DNA of 36,617 nucleotides, taken from positions 1 through 36,617 of the forward strand of contig JAJIRX010000338.1 of assembly GCA_023853785.1 (NCBI GenBank). Reading direction: 5' to 3'. Numbering within the stretch: the first letter of the stretch is position 1; the number at the start of each line of letters is the position of its first letter. A program made the translations under genes and the position numbers. The notes below the pieces were generated by a model that ran no database searches, was not told the DNA's origin, and saw only the letters and a program-made list of their open reading frames with translations. Source of the DNA: Psilocybe azurescens. Its lineage: Eukaryota > Basidiomycota > Agaricomycetes > Agaricales > Agrocybaceae. Positions 33,524 to 36,617 of the stretch are shown in pieces.

Positions 33524-36500
33524 CTACTCATCATCTGGTTCGGCTTCAGATACATTGTCGTTATACTCGGTTGCCAACAAAATCGCGTAGAGGATATTAG
33601 TCGATAGATAGTACGATTTGTCCTTTTCATATTGAGCCATGGTGTAGCGACAACGACAAAAGAGTTGGGAGGTATCTCCCCATGCCACAGAGGTAAAATT
33701 TCATCGATACGATCGAGATCGCCTCTAAAATCAAAAGCGTAGTCACGTGAATCGTAAACAGGAACTATAACACACAGATAAATCAGCAGCGATCGCAAGA
33801 TGAGGTACGAAACAAGCACTTGTATCATTGGCATCTAAGACAGATTTGAACCCAGTGCCAGACTTGAATACCCGCTTCTTGCCCTTCAAATTATGTTCAG
33901 ACTGTCCGGATAAGATGCCAGGATTCCTCGGAAGCTTCTTCGGAGACGCCGAATCACGGTCAGCTGTGTCATTCAAACAGAGTTAGTCAAAAGAACAAAA
34001 TTAAATTAAAAAGAGTGGGAAAGAGACTAATAATACATACCTTTAGATCCCATAGTGCCGAAGGACATTACACCATCGCGAATTTGAGCAACCATAACTT
34101 TGTGGTCGAAGACCATACAGGCGAATCCTGCGAATCGCTCCCATTCCTGATGGTGAAAATGACCGGTGATGTACTTGTTGCGAAGACCTTGTGGTGATGG
34201 CTCCAAGATACAAGAGTCGCGTGATAGTAAAGGAGTAAGACAAATAGCTGTACTGTAGTTACATTGCAGTATGGCACGTTTTCTATCGTCAGAAGTATAG
34301 AGGATGTTGACATCGAGAGGAGACACCCTAGACGGATTGATGAAGTTGTTGTAACGCTGAAAGACGACCGTGTTCATAGCATTCCTTGAAAAAATAATGA
34401 TAAAAAGGTTAGCATACTCGTACACAGATAGTATCTGCGTATAAGCGGATACCACATTACATACCCATAGTCCAACGTGGGGCACTGCTCGGACCATTGA
34501 TAAAAATGGGCCAATTCCATAGCAGCGCTAACGTTGCCAGAGTTCCAGGTACGCAATATGCCGTGACTTGAATAAAGGAAAATGAAAATGGGGTTCGATA
34601 GAACATTGACACAACGTACTTGAGCTTAGGCAGGCCCACATAGGTGTCCGCTAAGAGAGAATCCTGCAGTTCCGGTTTCTTAGTGACTTCACACTTCTTA
34701 GGTAAGACTCTGCAGATAGAAAAGAAACAAAGTATCAGTAATATCTAAATAACAAACAAAGCAACATGTACCAACCTAACTGCATATTTCATTGTATCTT
34801 CTAGCAAGGTGGCACCTTTGCCTAACATGGGGTCGTACGAGCAACAGGGACAATATCCCTGAAAGTCGGACGTTTCCGACAGGCGTAGAAGGAGGAGCAG
34901 GGGTGGTTGCATGCGAAGCAGTTGCAACAGCAACTCCCGTAGCGGCACCAACTGGAATAGCAGGAGAAGTGGAGCCGACACCAACAGGAGCATGAGAAAT
35001 GTCGTCGCCGGTCGCACCAACGGATTCAGGACTAACGAAAGCATGAGAAAGGCAAGAAGCGTAGATAACAGAGAAAAAAAAAAATAACATACTTAACGGC
35101 AGAAGACGATTGGACAGGAAGGTCCAACGCAACGGACTCGGCAGCGTCGAGCGCAGACAGGATCACAGAAGATGGCTGTCCAGATCGAAGTCGCTCTCTG
35201 TTCCTTGCTTGACGGCTCTCTTCGAGAGCTTTACTGATTTAACATGGCGTTCAGGATCAACAATAAAGATTTATTTTATTTTTGGCTGAAAGACTCACGT
35301 CAACATCATAGCCTCTTCTTCATTGATAGAGTCGCCATTAGCAAGTACAAAGCGGATAGCACTCCCTTTGCCCATGTCACTGTAATCGCGAATCGGTTAA
35401 ACACACACATAAGGAGTTGATAAGTCGGAGACAGCAGGAAGACTTACAAATTATTGGAATTAACAGGAGACGAGAGGAAGGGTTATTGCCAACGGCTCCG
35501 ACGGCGACGGCAGACACAGATGGGCTTGACGACAGCAATGAGCATGAAATATATAAGACACGAACAATAATAAAATGAAGGATACCTGTCGGATGCTGCA
35601 GCATCAGCGTGATCCTTTCTAAAAGGAATTGAAACAGACCTGAACAGAAAGGCGATTAAATTGGAAATCGAGAGATGAAAGACAGAAGCAGACTTACGCG
35701 CCGTGGCCGTTGTCGGCAGGCTGTGCATCAGACGAGGAATGTCGCTTCACATTGAGAGCGGGTAAAAGTCCTTTCTCCTTCTTAATGACAATGGTAGGAG
35801 ACCGATACTTGCCAGCAATCGGAGCAACGGCAGTAGCAGTAGGACGACCTTTACGAGAGGATTTATTGGTATTGTCGACTCTTAGAACGTAAAGGGATAA
35901 CACGATAAGGACATGGTGGAGTATAAGGCACCAAACAGAATGAACTAACCCTTTAGCAACGACTTTAATGCTAGATGAAGCGGCGTCGACAACAGCGGAG
36001 GCCATGCTATTTTGAAGCGAGCATCAGCGCTGACGAGAAGGAAGAGGCCGTTAGACGTTGGTATAAAAAAATTAAAAAAAGAGCACCTATCGTCGGCAAC
36101 ATGGATGACCTCAACACCAGAAGAGGAAGAGTCGCCGCCAGCGGCAGGCACCTGACTAGCGGTCGGTTTGCCAGTGGACTTAGACACATTGGAGCGAACT
36201 CTCTTGGGTGGCGTAATTTGCTGGCTGAAGTAATAGAGAAAAAAATAAAAAAGCGTTAAAACAAGATCAAACCGAAAGCACAATAAAGGAGAAAGTGAAA
36301 CAGAAAAGTACAATAAAAATAAAACTCACGGCAAGTCCTCCTCAGACGAAACGATGGCCGCATCTTCCAGGACTCTCTTCTTGGAACTAACAAGTGCGTA
36401 AGCGTGATGACAAGTGTAAGAAGGGCAATGGTACGCACATCCCGCTTTTAGACCGGAGTATTAACAGTACTGTTAGGTAAGACTGCCGCAGGGACATTGT

Positions 36501-36617
36501 TACTGAAGAGAAGTGTGAGTACAACAATATGGAGAAAGCAGTATGGCGAAAATACATACCGAGACGCATTCAAGAGGCGACGGGATCACAACGGTTGGTG
36601 TCTCATTGTCGGAAGAC
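33524..36617 (-). CDS. Intron-rich gene of unknown function (5' end outside the window)
   Basis: At least 15 short exons with GT-AG introns are read on minus, the best-supported being 36330-36386, 36087-36224, 35950-36006, 35698-35880, 35586-35639, 35448-35524, 35299-35379, 35093-35233, 34776-35031, 34620-34709, 34465-34527, 34041-34384, 33820-33964 and 33524-33764; an upstream partial exon is 36560-36617. The phases join cleanly over most of them. The product has a basic Ser/Pro-rich N-terminal half with a nuclear-signal-like PPKRVR and SRKGRP, then NEEEAMMLTKALEESRQAR, an Ala/Thr/Pro-rich linker, YDPMLGKGATLLEDTMKYAV, the large exon 34041-34384 (RYNNFINPSRVSPLD and WERFAGFACMVFDHKV), and IPVYDSRDYAFDFRGDLDRI. 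It ends in an acidic tail at TAG 33524-33526. Frame slips occur near 35490, 34850 and 33640. I do not recognise the family; nuclear location is inferred from the basic clusters only. Confidence 0.65.

Noticed and set aside
1..36617. tRNA, rRNA and CRISPR elements
   Set aside because: No cloverleaf-like B-box context, rRNA stretch or regularly spaced repeats were seen by eye; a covariance-model scan would be decisive for tRNAs.

Overview
The window looks like an accessory, transposon-rich stretch of a basidiomycete (Agaricomycete-type) nuclear genome. The evidence is short GT-AG introns of about 40-90 nt breaking every credible gene, a non-LTR retrotransposon with a 3' A-tract, a Helitron-type Rep/helicase reading frame and an Spt5-like multi-KOW gene. 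I saw no rRNA, tRNA, CRISPR array or prokaryotic operon.

Layout. 1-7.2 kb (mostly minus strand where coding) is largely decayed low-complexity sequence. Inside it, about 5850-6720, lie spliced remnants of a forkhead-associated (FHA) domain gene. A second dispersed duplicate links 669-1045 with 16620-16990. 7840-12302 is a LINE inserted with a perfect 15-bp target-site duplication and a 17-A tail; its single ORF (endonuclease, reverse transcriptase, RNase H, zinc knuckle) is broken by many frame slips. 13328-14645 is a six-exon multipass membrane protein gene with one frame slip. 14.7-18.7 kb is mostly non-coding. 18751-19837 is a six-exon gene (predicted 270 aa, acidic C-terminus) of unknown function. 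21235-23857 (minus) is an Spt5-like NGN/KOW gene. 24554-32747 (minus) is a Helitron RepHel gene: a tandemly duplicated N-terminal module, a DUF6570-like segment, the HUH/Y2 Rep domain, a PIF1 helicase and a C-terminal cysteine-protease-like region. 33524-36617 (minus, running off the window) is an intron-rich gene of unknown function.

The three large minus-strand units at 21.2-36.6 kb are co-oriented and form one accessory block. The most interesting points are the RepHel architecture (an exact 411-nt internal module duplication plus a USP-like protease tail), the Spt5-like neighbour, and the fact that single-base frame slips hit unrelated genes throughout. The slips mean either widespread decay or residual indel errors in the assembly; this should be settled before any gene here is called a pseudogene. 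All family assignments come from reading motifs by eye; no database search was run.
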